NCBI GenBank assembly: GCA_007125435.1
Contig: SLDF01000132.1
Coordinates: forward strand, 1-10,978
Source: Saprospiraceae bacterium
GTDB lineage: Bacteria > Bacteroidota > Bacteroidia > Chitinophagales > Saprospiraceae
DNA length: 10,978 nucleotides
Reading direction: 5' to 3'
In this document: positions 1 through 7,246 of the stretch, piece by piece
How the letters are laid out: each line of letters starts with the position of its first letter
Numbering within the stretch: the stretch's first letter is position 1
Notes under the pieces: generated by a model
The model's input: only the letters and a program-made list of their open reading frames with translations
Told to the model about the DNA's origin: nothing
Databases searched by the model: none
Translations under genes and position numbers: made by a program

Positions 1-2
1 AA

Positions 3-166
3 AGAGTCTGAAAATAGTCGTCGTATGATCTAAGTCACAGCTATTTTGAGTAAGATCGAAGAATAAAAAATACGCGCATAGCCTAAGCTACGTAAGTATT
101 TTTTTTCGAAGAGATTGTTCAAAAGAGCAAGACTTGGGGGCATTAAGATGGCTATTTTCAGACTCT
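3..166. repeat. Fold-back (MITE-like) element with 15-bp terminal inverted repeats
   Basis: Positions 3-17 (AGAGTCTGAAAATAG) are the exact reverse complement of 152-166. The inverted symmetry continues inward imperfectly: blocks AAGTC, GCT and TTTTGA in the left arm recur in the reverse complement of the right arm. It ends in a central hairpin where 65-73 (AAAAAATAC) pairs with 96-104 (GTATTTTTT) around an inner TAGC/GCTA stem. The whole 164 bp could therefore fold into one long imperfect hairpin. No ORF is inside. The symmetry stops at position 3 and 166, because the flanking bases differ. Only two bases lie to the left, so a target-site duplication cannot be tested. It could be a non-autonomous mobile element, a palindromic intergenic repeat or a large bidirectional terminator. 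The symmetry is certain; the mobile interpretation is inference. Confidence 0.65.
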
Positions 167-172
167 CAATAA

Positions 173-196
173 CGACCCGAAGGGTGATGCCCAAAG
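173..196 (-). repeat. Truncated copy of an intergenic repeat
   Basis: The 8-mer CGACCCGA (173-180) and 16-mer AGGGTGATGCCCAAAG (181-196) both occur, in the same order, in the reverse complement of 1676-1712. There they are separated by 13 extra bases (1692-1704). This copy is therefore an inverted, internally deleted relative of the right-hand repeat, and it lacks the GC-rich part. It starts only 6 bp after the fold-back element, which may mark an insertion or truncation boundary. Confidence 0.6.
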
Positions 197-383
197 CGAC
201 AGAATAAAACGCACCCGCTGCCGAAGCAAAGAAAAATCAGATATCAGAAAGGAATTGCCTGTAGACATGTGAACTTTAACCCAAAAGGTAAAACAAGAAT
301 GAAAAACAATACTTTGACGAAAGCGTTTTACAACTAGTCAGAAAATAAAACATATTTTGTGGCACAAAGGAAATAGGTTATAT
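197..383. other. Non-coding leader region upstream of the barrel gene
   Basis: Together with the two repeats to its left, this completes a 383-base stretch with no gene. I see no convincing ORF and no perfect Bacteroidota promoter. A partial -7-like TATTTTG lies at 353-359, about 25 bp before the chosen ATG, and a TTTG lies at 313-316, but the spacing between the two is too long for the usual -33/-7 pair. Confidence 0.4.
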
Positions 384-1064
384 ATGCAAAAAACAATTGT
401 CTTCATTTTATCCATATGCTTTTCAGCGACACTTATGGCTCAGGTCGGGATCAGATCATACTATCAAAATATAAATGCCCCAAACTGGGAAAGACTAGAT
501 AGAGAAGGAGCCGTGCTAGGTGATACAGTGATGTATCAGCCCCTCAGCATTGGAATCGGTTTGGATTATTGGTTTAGACTTGGAGATTACAGAGTAGAGT
601 TTTTTCCGGAGGTTGGATATATGCAGATGTCATCTTTCCAGGTTGACGACAATAGGTTGCAGTGGGATCAATGGTTTGCGAGGGTTAACACTCACTTTTA
701 TGTATTTGATTTTGAAGAAGACTGTGACTGTCCTACGTTTTCCAAGCAGTCCCCATGGTTAAAGAAAGGATTTTTCTTTTCGCTCTCTGCGGGAGCGGCT
801 TATGCACAGTACGATCGTATTGTCACACCGGATCTCAGGCATAGCAATGTCAACTTTACAGCGTCCATTGGTTTGGGACTGGACATAGGCATCAATGACT
901 TCATTACCCTTACCCCAAATATTCAGTGGGCACATTGGTTCACACCTGAATGGCAAGGATTGGCAGCTGGTGAAGTCATGGATTTAGAACGTAGCCACGC
1001 TACTGCAGTGCAATTTGGTCTGAGGTTGGGACTTCGCTTTGATCAATTATTCTATTATTACTAA
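384..1064 (+). CDS. Small outer-membrane beta-barrel protein
   Basis: The product is 226 aa and no specific function is recognised. From the ATG at 384 it begins MQKTIVFILSICFSATLMAQ, a classic Sec signal peptide with cleavage expected after the AQ. I therefore prefer this start to the upstream in-frame TTG at 357, which would add nine polar residues before the signal. The mature part alternates short amphipathic, aromatic and glycine-rich strands (for example LSIGIGLDYWF, FFFSLSAGAAYAQY, FTASIGLGLDIGI, AVQFGLRLGLRF) and ends in aromatic residues (LFYYY). This is the usual signature of an outer-membrane barrel. A loop with the pattern DCDCPTFS could form a disulfide or bind metal; I know similar loops from Saprospirales barrel proteins, but the role is unknown. 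The gene converges on the methyltransferase gene with 17 bp between stops and no clear terminator between them. Confidence 0.75.
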   Translation: MQKTIVFILSICFSATLMAQVGIRSYYQNINAPNWERLDREGAVLGDTVMYQPLSIGIGLDYWFRLGDYRVEFFPEVGYMQMSSFQVDDNRLQWDQWFARVNTHFYVFDFEEDCDCPTFSKQSPWLKKGFFFSLSAGAAYAQYDRIVTPDLRHSNVNFTASIGLGLDIGINDFITLTPNIQWAHWFTPEWQGLAAGEVMDLERSHATAVQFGLRLGLRFDQLFYYY

Positions 1065-1081
1065 GACTCAAAGCGCCTGCA

Positions 1082-1612
1082 CTAACGCGCTATTGCCTGC
1101 GTAGCTGCATAGCTTACTATACCCCCACATACAGCTACATTCAAAGAATGCTTGGTGCCAAACTGCTTGATTTCAATTGCTATATCAGCAGCTTGAAGAA
1201 ATGCCTCGGATACACCTTCGACCTCATTACCTAATACAATGGCCCACTTATCGGTACTATCCCAGTCCACTATGGACAGGTCTGTAGAATCTGTCGTTTG
1301 CTCTATCACAGCTATTTTATAACCGTTTTCTTGTAGATACTGAATGCAAGCCTCACCATCCTCAAAGCCCAACCATTCGACGGACTCTGTTGACCCTAGA
1401 GCTGTTTTAAGTATTTCTCGGTGAGGCGGTCTTGCTGTTATACCATTCAATAGTACCCCTTCAAGTGCAAAAGCATCAGCAGTTCTAAATAAAGAGCCGA
1501 CATTCAATGCCGACCTAATATTATCCAATACCAATAATACCGGAAATTTATCCTGACTCTTAAAAGTCTCAATATCTACTCGGTTCAATTCATCAAGTTT
1601 CAGCTTCTTCAC
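1082..1612 (-). CDS. SpoU/TrmH family RNA 2'-O-methyltransferase
   Basis: A 176-aa SPOUT-fold enzyme expected to transfer a methyl group from S-adenosylmethionine to a ribose 2'-OH in tRNA or rRNA. All three SpoU motifs are visible. Motif 1 is N37-VGSLF-R43-TAD, with the same N-x5-R spacing as TrmH, so R43 is the likely catalytic arginine. Motif 2 is L127-GNEVEGV. Motif 3 is H155-SLNVAV, which forms the knotted AdoMet site together with motif 2. There is no N-terminal RNA-binding extension, so it is a minimal SpoU protein close in size to TrmL, but the target nucleotide cannot be assigned from sequence. The start is GTG at 1612: a stop lies three codons upstream and no ATG is available before motif 1. 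A promoter box lies about 35 bp upstream. Family assignment is secure; substrate is unknown. Confidence 0.93.
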   Translation of the reverse strand: MKKLKLDELNRVDIETFKSQDKFPVLLVLDNIRSALNVGSLFRTADAFALEGVLLNGITARPPHREILKTALGSTESVEWLGFEDGEACIQYLQENGYKIAVIEQTTDSTDLSIVDWDSTDKWAIVLGNEVEGVSEAFLQAADIAIEIKQFGTKHSLNVAVCGGIVSYAATQAIAR

Positions 1613-1646
1613 TACACGTTATTTTTGGGCTACTATTAAATAACAG

Positions 1647-1654
1647 CAAAGATA
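1647..1654 (-). promoter_or_regulatory. Bacteroidota -7 box for the methyltransferase gene
   Basis: Read on the minus strand this is TATCTTTG, a perfect match to the TAnnTTTG -7 consensus of Bacteroidota. It would start transcription around 1640 and give a leader of roughly 28 nt to the GTG at 1612. No TTTG -33 element sits at the expected distance, so support is partial. Confidence 0.45.
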
Positions 1655-1675
1655 TCAATTGATTCTATTTTATGA

Positions 1676-1792
1676 CTTTGGGCATCACCCTCTTCCTGTC
1701 GTCATCGGGTCGCTACGCTCCGGGGCTCGCTGTTCGCTCGGTCCTGCGGACTCACTCGCATGCGCTCGTGACCCACTCCGCATCGCTGATGC
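1676..1792. repeat. GC-rich intergenic repeat with short hairpins
   Basis: This fills most of the 298-bp gap between the methyltransferase and the next gene. Positions 1676-1691 are an exact inverted copy of 181-196, and 1705-1712 of 173-180. The rest (1705-1792) is clearly richer in G+C than its AT-rich surroundings and full of CGCTC/GCTCG words. Short stems include GGGTC (1707-1711) with GACCC (1769-1773), the palindrome CGCATGCG (1757-1764) and GCATC-GCT-GATGC (1780-1792). There is no ORF with coding character. It resembles the dispersed GC-rich intergenic repeats I know from Bacteroidota genomes; its copy number cannot be judged here. Confidence 0.6.
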
Positions 1793-1807
1793 AATACAAG
1801 AGAAAAA

Positions 1808-1875
1808 ATGACATCTATGTTTAAATAATTATTGAATAAGAGATGCAATGTACAAACTCAGAGATATGATGTCAT
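1808..1875. repeat. 8-bp inverted repeat upstream of the membrane protein gene
   Basis: ATGACATC (1808-1815) and GATGTCAT (1868-1875) are exact reverse complements separated by 52 bp of AT-rich sequence. They sit just before the start codon at 1911. They could be operator half-sites or chance; nothing else supports regulation. Confidence 0.25.
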
Positions 1876-1910
1876 GAATTTGGCTAGGTTATAAAATATC
1901 TTGTATTTTT

Positions 1911-3485
1911 ATGTTTGGTATTAATAAATCTAACTCATTGACAACATCTAGCAGAACAGCCACTTACCGTACAGGCAAGTTTATTGTCCATCTTTCGATG
2001 TTTTACATAAGTATTTTACTTATGTTAGGCTATTCCTTTGGAAGTGGTGACATGGTAGAAGCCTTATCACTCATTACTTATCAAATCAATCCCGACCTAT
2101 TTAGTAGCGATTTGTACATTCAATCGATGACTAGTGAGCTCTTCAATGAACGATACCTATATATATTGACACTAGGGCTATTTCAAAACCATATAGAGAC
2201 ATGGGCAATTGTATTCCATGCTATTTCTTCTTTGGTATTGTTTTCAGGTCTTTATAAGATAGCTTCACTTTTTTTACCATCGAGGTTTTTCAGATGGATA
2301 AGTTTGTACATAATGGTAGTACTGCTCAACCAGATCAATATTGGCGGCAATGAACTATACTACAATTTCATAGTACCTTCTCTACCGGCCAAAGCTGCTG
2401 GAGCATGGTCTCTTTACTTCTTCTTACGAGAAAAGTATACCAGATCAGCCTTATTTATAGCTATATCAGTGATTTTTCAGCCATTGGTAGCTGCGCAGTT
2501 ATTGCTCTTACACCTCATTACCCTGCTGGTAAATTTAATCAGCGGCAAGATGACATGGAAAAAGCAAAATAACTGGTCCTTTATGTTTATTATTCCCGTC
2601 ATCGGTTATCTGGCTTTATTGTCACAATATCACCAGGCTGTTGACTTGTCCTCATCAGACTACTTCAATATCATCAGGCTCAGGATGGCACATCACTTCT
2701 TCCCGGCTCATTTTGGGCTGGTCAACTATATCATCTATGCTATACTAACCATATCTGCCTTATACTATTTTTACAGACAAAATCGTACACTATTTTGGTG
2801 GATCCTTGCCATCATTGATGGCTGTCTCATATATATCATTCTAATACATTTGGAAATCGAATTGGCATTAATGACACAGTGGTTCAAAAGTACGATTTGG
2901 TTAGAGTACCTTGGTGTATTGAGCTTAGTCGCCATGATCAATGAGCGCCTGATGATGCGTATCAATATGGCCTATTTCTTCTCCGGACTTCTGATCCTCC
3001 TCTCATTAATCATCTATATGAAATGGCCGCCATTAGACAATAAGCCATATGAGTTTGCCGATTCTTGGATGGACACGTATGAAGTAGAAATAGCAGAAGC
3101 CGCAGGGGATTTAACAACCGAAGATGCAGTATTTATCATTCCGGCGACAAATTCAACGTTTAGACATGTCTCAAAACGCTCCGTATTTGTTGATTTTAAG
3201 TCAATATCTCACAATAAAGCTTATTTGGCTGAATGGGCTTACAGGGTAAATCTCGTATATGGCTTAGACCACCACGCAGATCGCCAAGTTGGCTTCAATA
3301 GTATACCCTATGCTGCTCAACATTATGCCAATCTCGACGCACAGGATTTGGTGCAGTTGAAGAAAGATTTTGGCGTAACGCATATTTTGACTTATATTGA
3401 TCATGTACTACCATTCAAAACTGTCGCACGAACAGCCAAATATGCTATTTATGAAATCAAGCCAACTGATGAAGATTTTGATTAA
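1911..3485 (+). CDS. GT-C-like polytopic membrane protein (DUF6798-like)
   Basis: A 524-aa inner-membrane protein with roughly ten hydrophobic segments between residues 24 and 370. A soluble domain of about 155 residues follows (370-524), expected on the periplasmic side. This layout is that of GT-C glycosyltransferases, which use lipid-linked sugars. An acidic pair in the first loop after the first membrane segment (D47, E50 in GSGDMVE) sits where GT-C enzymes carry catalytic acids. The soluble domain contains a strand-like DAVFIIPATNSTFR (405-418) and RSVFVDFK (423-430), which I associate with DUF6798 proteins. The sugar donor and acceptor are unknown, and activity is not demonstrated by sequence alone. 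ATG at 1911 is used, but M30 (ATG at 1998), directly before the first hydrophobic segment, is an alternative. The next gene starts 113 bp downstream. Confidence 0.7.
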   Translation: MFGINKSNSLTTSSRTATYRTGKFIVHLSMFYISILLMLGYSFGSGDMVEALSLITYQINPDLFSSDLYIQSMTSELFNERYLYILTLGLFQNHIETWAIVFHAISSLVLFSGLYKIASLFLPSRFFRWISLYIMVVLLNQINIGGNELYYNFIVPSLPAKAAGAWSLYFFLREKYTRSALFIAISVIFQPLVAAQLLLLHLITLLVNLISGKMTWKKQNNWSFMFIIPVIGYLALLSQYHQAVDLSSSDYFNIIRLRMAHHFFPAHFGLVNYIIYAILTISALYYFYRQNRTLFWWILAIIDGCLIYIILIHLEIELALMTQWFKSTIWLEYLGVLSLVAMINERLMMRINMAYFFSGLLILLSLIIYMKWPPLDNKPYEFADSWMDTYEVEIAEAAGDLTTEDAVFIIPATNSTFRHVSKRSVFVDFKSISHNKAYLAEWAYRVNLVYGLDHHADRQVGFNSIPYAAQHYANLDAQDLVQLKKDFGVTHILTYIDHVLPFKTVARTAKYAIYEIKPTDEDFD

Positions 3486-3598
3486 TCCATTTATTAATGG
3501 GTACTTCTGAAAGAATAATAACGCTCGCATTATATACTCCGTGTAAATTCAATGACCAAGATGCCCGAATCAACTTGTATACTTATGATTAATTCGCA

Positions 3599-4075
3599 AT
3601 GACATCACTATTCAAAAAACTCAACTTTAAAGAAGAGACTGAAGTAATTATTTTGAATGCTCCCACATCTTTCAATCCAGAAATTGAAGCGATAAGCACT
3701 TCAACAAAGGTAGTAGAAAAGATGCCTTCAAAGGGTAAAATTAGCTTTGCTCTTGTTTTTGTTCGTCAACAAAAGGACATCGCTGCAACCATGTCTACTG
3801 TCTACCCATTACTCCATGGTGATGCAAAACTATGGATGGCATATCCCAAGAAATCTTCTAAAAACTACAAAACTGACATTTCAAGAGACGATGGATGGGC
3901 TGTTATGGGACAATTCAATGTAGAAGGTGTCAGACAGATAGCCATTGACGAAGACTGGAGCGCATTGAGGTTCAGAAAGGTAGAATATATAAAGACTATG
4001 AAAAGAAAGCCTTCAATGGCCCTGTCTAAAAAAGGTAAATCAAAAATCAATCAATCAAAAGATGGCAAAAAATAA
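3599..4075 (+). CDS. DUF3052-like small cytosolic protein
   Basis: A 158-aa soluble protein of unknown function. An N-terminal strand VIILNAPTSF (16-25) is followed by SFALVFVR (49-56), LWMAYPKKSS (78-87), SRDDGW (95-100) and IAIDEDWSALRFR (114-126). The combination of an early 'LNAP', a central 'lW.ayPK' and a terminal 'WSALRFR' is what I associate with the DUF3052 family; the link is from memory and moderate. The last 28 residues are lysine-rich (KRKPSMALSKKGKSK...) and look like a disordered basic tail. The reading frame runs 14 nt into the following DUF1801 gene, which implies translational coupling. No signal peptide or membrane segment is present. Confidence 0.7.
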   Translation: MTSLFKKLNFKEETEVIILNAPTSFNPEIEAISTSTKVVEKMPSKGKISFALVFVRQQKDIAATMSTVYPLLHGDAKLWMAYPKKSSKNYKTDISRDDGWAVMGQFNVEGVRQIAIDEDWSALRFRKVEYIKTMKRKPSMALSKKGKSKINQSKDGKK

Positions 4076-4493
4076 AACAGTAGAAACTGACGAAGATGTC
4101 TATGCATTCATAGATGACTTTGTAGATAACGAACAGAAAAAGAAAGACAGCCTCGAACTCATTGACATCATGTCAACATTATCAGGACATCCACCCAAAA
4201 TGTGGGGGCCGACTATTATTGGATTTGGAAGGTACCATTATGTCTATAAAAGTGGACACTCAGGAGATGCCCCACTAATTGGATTTTCTCCCAGGAAAAC
4301 AGCAATTTCACTTTATGTCTTTACTGGACTTGATGAACACTTTGACCTGGTCAAGCCTCTGGGCAAATTCAAGATGGGTAAAGCCTGTATCTACATTAAA
4401 AAATTATCTGATATCGACATCGACCAACTTAAAACATTAATAAACGCCACCATTGACTTTTTAAAAGACAAACACGAGTATGAAGGCTGTTGA
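4062..4493 (+). CDS. DUF1801 domain protein
   Basis: A 143-aa soluble protein of the DUF1801 (YdhG-like) family. The family signature is nearly complete: MWGPTIIGFGRYHYVYKSG (47-65), GD (68-69), GFSPRK (74-79) and ISLYVF (82-87), with a helical C-terminal end. The length equals that of stand-alone DUF1801 proteins. The biochemical role is not established; relatives are often encoded next to small uncharacterised or stress-related genes. The ATG lies inside the 3' end of the preceding DUF3052-like gene (overlap 4062-4075), so both are probably made from one message and may act together. No transcription terminator is evident after its stop. Confidence 0.88.
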   Translation: MAKNKTVETDEDVYAFIDDFVDNEQKKKDSLELIDIMSTLSGHPPKMWGPTIIGFGRYHYVYKSGHSGDAPLIGFSPRKTAISLYVFTGLDEHFDLVKPLGKFKMGKACIYIKKLSDIDIDQLKTLINATIDFLKDKHEYEGC

Positions 4494-4543
4494 GAATAAT
4501 TTTCCTTGTCTATTTAGACATCACCCATATCGCCAAAGTAATG

Positions 4544-4551
4544 TAGATTTG
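4544..4551 (+). promoter_or_regulatory. Possible -7 box for the TauE/SafE gene
   Basis: TAGATTTG matches the Bacteroidota TAnnTTTG consensus exactly and lies 96 bp before the ATG at 4648. No TTTG occurs at the usual -33 distance. It would give an approximately 90-nt leader and make the permease gene independent of the upstream pair. Confidence 0.35.
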
Positions 4552-4647
4552 CCTCACTAATTGGAGTCTTCATCATTTTTTTTCTAATCACTTGTTCACG
4601 AAGGATCTTTTGAGCGGTCGTCTTTATTATAAAAGAGTAATGAGCAT

Positions 4648-5421
4648 ATGACTATAATCATACTATCGGCTATTGCCTTTGTTGTTGCCATTTTGACTTT
4701 CTTTTCGGGATTTGGTCTAGGCACCATACTGTTGCCGGTGTTTGTGCTTTTCTTTCCTGTAGATGTGGCTATAGCATTGACAGGAGTGGTTCATTTTTTC
4801 AATAATATATTCAAGTTAATTTTAGTTGGTAGAGGTGCAGATAGATCAGTATTTATAAAGTTTGGAATACCGGCGATAATTGCTTCATTTTTGGGTGCTC
4901 TTGTGCTCGTTCATTTGGCAGACCTCGATCCACTTTTCTCATATACCCTATGGGGGCGCCAATTCGATATTTATCCTATAGCATTGACTATCTCTATACT
5001 CTTGATTACTTTTGGCTTGCTAGATCTTATTCCTGCATTGGATAAGCTAGAGTTTGGAAAGGATAAATTACCTGTAGGTGGTTTCTTAAGTGGATTTTTT
5101 GGCGGATTATCAGGGCATCAGGGTGCATTGAGAAGTGCTTTCTTGATCAAAGCCGGAATTTCAAAAACAGCATTTATCGGCACTGCTGTAGTCATATCCT
5201 CCCTTGTGGATTTCACTCGGCTTGGTGTATATGCAACGCGCATGAGCAAGTCGGGTCTGATCGAGAATTGGCCCCTCTTAACAATAGTCACATTATCAGC
5301 AATAGCCGGAGCTTATATTGGTAACCTTGTGCTGAAAAAAATAACCTTGCGCTTTATAAAGATCACTATCGGTATCATGCTGATGATTATAGGTATAGCG
5401 CTGGGAGCAGGATGGATTTGA
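4648..5421 (+). CDS. TauE/SafE (TSUP) family membrane permease
   Basis: A 257-aa polytopic inner-membrane protein, the usual length for the 4-toluene sulfonate uptake permease family, whose members export sulfite or sulfoacetate or move other small anions. The two family halves are visible. The N-terminal motif FFSGFGLGTILLPVF (18-32) is followed by LTGVVHFFNNIFK (44-56). The second half carries GGFLSGFFGGLSGHQGALRS (144-163). Seven to eight hydrophobic segments cover the chain, with a short soluble loop around 95-110. The substrate cannot be inferred: no sulfur-metabolism gene lies nearby. It starts at ATG 4648, 154 bp after the DUF1801 stop, and ends 28 bp before the convergent minus-strand gene. 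Confidence 0.88.
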   Translation: MTIIILSAIAFVVAILTFFSGFGLGTILLPVFVLFFPVDVAIALTGVVHFFNNIFKLILVGRGADRSVFIKFGIPAIIASFLGALVLVHLADLDPLFSYTLWGRQFDIYPIALTISILLITFGLLDLIPALDKLEFGKDKLPVGGFLSGFFGGLSGHQGALRSAFLIKAGISKTAFIGTAVVISSLVDFTRLGVYATRMSKSGLIENWPLLTIVTLSAIAGAYIGNLVLKKITLRFIKITIGIMLMIIGIALGAGWI

Positions 5422-5449
5422 GCCGCAAAAAGGTAAAGTGCATAAATCA

Positions 5450-6949
5450 TCAATATACTGGTCGAGGCTGCTGCTTATAAACTTCATCCGGGTTTAAATT
5501 GAAATAGTGCCCATTCATAGATTCTACCCTTACGGTATCAAAACAATTGTGAAAAGCTTTTAAAGCTCCACCAGCAATAAAATAGTCTTTATGAATATAG
5601 GTTCGACTATCGCCATTGCGCGATGAAAGCAAAAGTGACTCTGCCGGCATACCCCATAGCATCTGTAATTTATCTAACACTTCAGGACATGATGGTTCTT
5701 CGCTTGTTATCGCGATACTGCATGGATCGACTAAAATCATCTTTTGCTTGTTATTATCAACCATTGAACCTATCCGTTCTTCGTGCCAGTCCAATCTGTA
5801 AGTGAAGGTTTCTAATGATGCAGTAAATCTTATGCCCCACCAGGTTAATGTAATAGTAAACAGTAAAATGGCTGAGACTTTCCAACGTTCTGAAAGCAAC
5901 CTAATAGATGTCACAATAGGAAACCAAATGAAAAAGGCCAAAAGCATCCACTGGCTCTCGACATAAAATCTGTGAAACTCATTTACGACCACACTAACCA
6001 TACTGATATGCAAAAAAGTAAATAGCAGTGTGAGAGACAATAACAGCCATCTATGAGTAACCACCAACAAAAGTATAGCCAATAATAAAGCCAATAATGC
6101 AGGCTGGTAATGGGAAAGCAAATCATTAAAAAAATGGTGGAATAATGGTTGATGATAAACTGACATCCATTCTGTCCAGGACAACTCATTGATCATCTCA
6201 AACTTCTGGCTATCATACCAGTTGTGACTGCTGAGCATATACTTGACTAAGCCAGAAAACAATATTACAATGGCTATCACTAATTGTTCGACACGATTTA
6301 AAACCCATTGACGATCCAATACTAAATAAATAAAATAATATCCTACGATTATAAGCATCAAGGGGTGAGTCAAAATGGCAAAGCTGATTAATAGAGAAGA
6401 TGCTAGGATTTTCAATCGGAATCTAGCAGGCCTTCGTCTGATCAAATAATCAAAATATCCAGCACCTAGAGCAAATAAAGCAAATGCCTGATGAATTTCA
6501 TTATTTGTCCAGAAAAAGCTATCGGTATAAAACAGTAAAAAGTAAGTTGCTAAGACAACAGACCATTCGTGCCGTCTCATTCTATAAAGTAAGATGCCTA
6601 CAACTAAGTTTAATGTTGTGAAACTTACTGAGTAAAGCAGCATCAAAGTATCTAATGACCAACCTGCCAGGACACCTACCCAAGGCCATGACTGAGTAAG
6701 TATAGCACCATACCGCCCCACCATAATCGTAGGCTGCTGCTCATTAATGATCTTGACCAATACAAACGCTGCATCAAGAAACGCTATTCGCTGGAGGTAA
6801 TAGATGAGTGAAAGTATCCACTGAATGACTAGCGATAAAATGGCAAGCTGACCGAGTCGTTTCATTGCTGCAATATAAAGCTGTTTCTTCAAGTTAGCAT
6901 GCTCAAAGAGTGAAAAAAATGACTGTGTAGTGCCTCTGATCTTCTCCAC
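5450..6949 (-). CDS. GT-C-like polytopic membrane protein
   Basis: A 499-aa inner-membrane protein with about ten hydrophobic segments between residues 30 and 372 and a soluble C-terminal domain (about 380-499), again the plan of a GT-C glycosyltransferase. After the first membrane segment comes FLDAAFVLVKI with D59, then GRYGAI (79-83), which fits the catalytic first loop. A second polar loop has FFWTNNEIHQ (145-154). The C-terminal domain begins KMILVDPC (403-410), a strand leading to a possible disulfide-bearing region (C410, C421, C469). Family and sugar substrate are not recognised. It differs clearly in sequence from the other GT-C-like protein in this window. The start drawn is GTG at 6949; ATG at 6865 (M29), immediately before the first membrane segment, is equally reasonable. 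No promoter with a TAnnTTTG box is seen upstream. Confidence 0.72.
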   Translation of the reverse strand: MEKIRGTTQSFFSLFEHANLKKQLYIAAMKRLGQLAILSLVIQWILSLIYYLQRIAFLDAAFVLVKIINEQQPTIMVGRYGAILTQSWPWVGVLAGWSLDTLMLLYSVSFTTLNLVVGILLYRMRRHEWSVVLATYFLLFYTDSFFWTNNEIHQAFALFALGAGYFDYLIRRRPARFRLKILASSLLISFAILTHPLMLIIVGYYFIYLVLDRQWVLNRVEQLVIAIVILFSGLVKYMLSSHNWYDSQKFEMINELSWTEWMSVYHQPLFHHFFNDLLSHYQPALLALLLAILLLVVTHRWLLLSLTLLFTFLHISMVSVVVNEFHRFYVESQWMLLAFFIWFPIVTSIRLLSERWKVSAILLFTITLTWWGIRFTASLETFTYRLDWHEERIGSMVDNNKQKMILVDPCSIAITSEEPSCPEVLDKLQMLWGMPAESLLLSSRNGDSRTYIHKDYFIAGGALKAFHNCFDTVRVESMNGHYFNLNPDEVYKQQPRPVY

Positions 6950-7086
6950 AGTGCGAGGGAGCCGAGCCTGCTTTAGCTCAGCATCGACTTCACCTCAATA
7001 GCACGAACTAACTTTGTTTTCAATCTTTATATTCAAACTTAATTGCGTGAGGGATTGAACCCGTTTTATGCATTGGAAAATCCCTG

Positions 7087-7115
7087 CCCGCCACCTGACG
7101 ATGGCAGCAGGCGGG
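7087..7115. repeat. GC-rich hairpin CCCGCC/GGCGGG
   Basis: CCCGCC (7087-7092) pairs with GGCGGG (7110-7115) around a 17-nt loop that also contains CTG/CAG complementarity. It stands out in AT-rich DNA, and no T-run follows on either strand, so it is not a standard terminator. It is more likely part of an intergenic repeat. Confidence 0.45.
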
Positions 7116-7246
7116 TATTACGACTCCGAATGGCTGCAAAACAAGTCGCTTCGCTTGATTTCGTTCATTCACCAGGCTACATCTAATATCTCCTGAAATC
7201 ATCTGGAGCTTAGAGAATTTTGATTTAGACGACTTGTGAAGAAAGA

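Noticed and set aside
357..383. TTG start extending the barrel protein by nine residues
   Set aside because: It would place WHKGNRLY before an otherwise perfect signal peptide that begins at the ATG at 384.
759..956. Minus-strand 65-codon ORF inside the barrel gene
   Set aside because: It is fully antisense to a gene with a signal peptide and coherent barrel pattern and has no features of its own.
1072..1091. AGCGC/GCGCT hairpin as a terminator between the convergent genes
   Set aside because: The stem is only 5 bp with a 10-nt loop and no T-run on either strand, and half of it lies in the methyltransferase coding sequence.
7046..7063. tRNA T-arm-like sequence on the minus strand (GGGTTCAATCCC)
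   Set aside because: Only about three base pairs of the T-stem form and no acceptor, D-arm or anticodon arm can be found at the right distances upstream.
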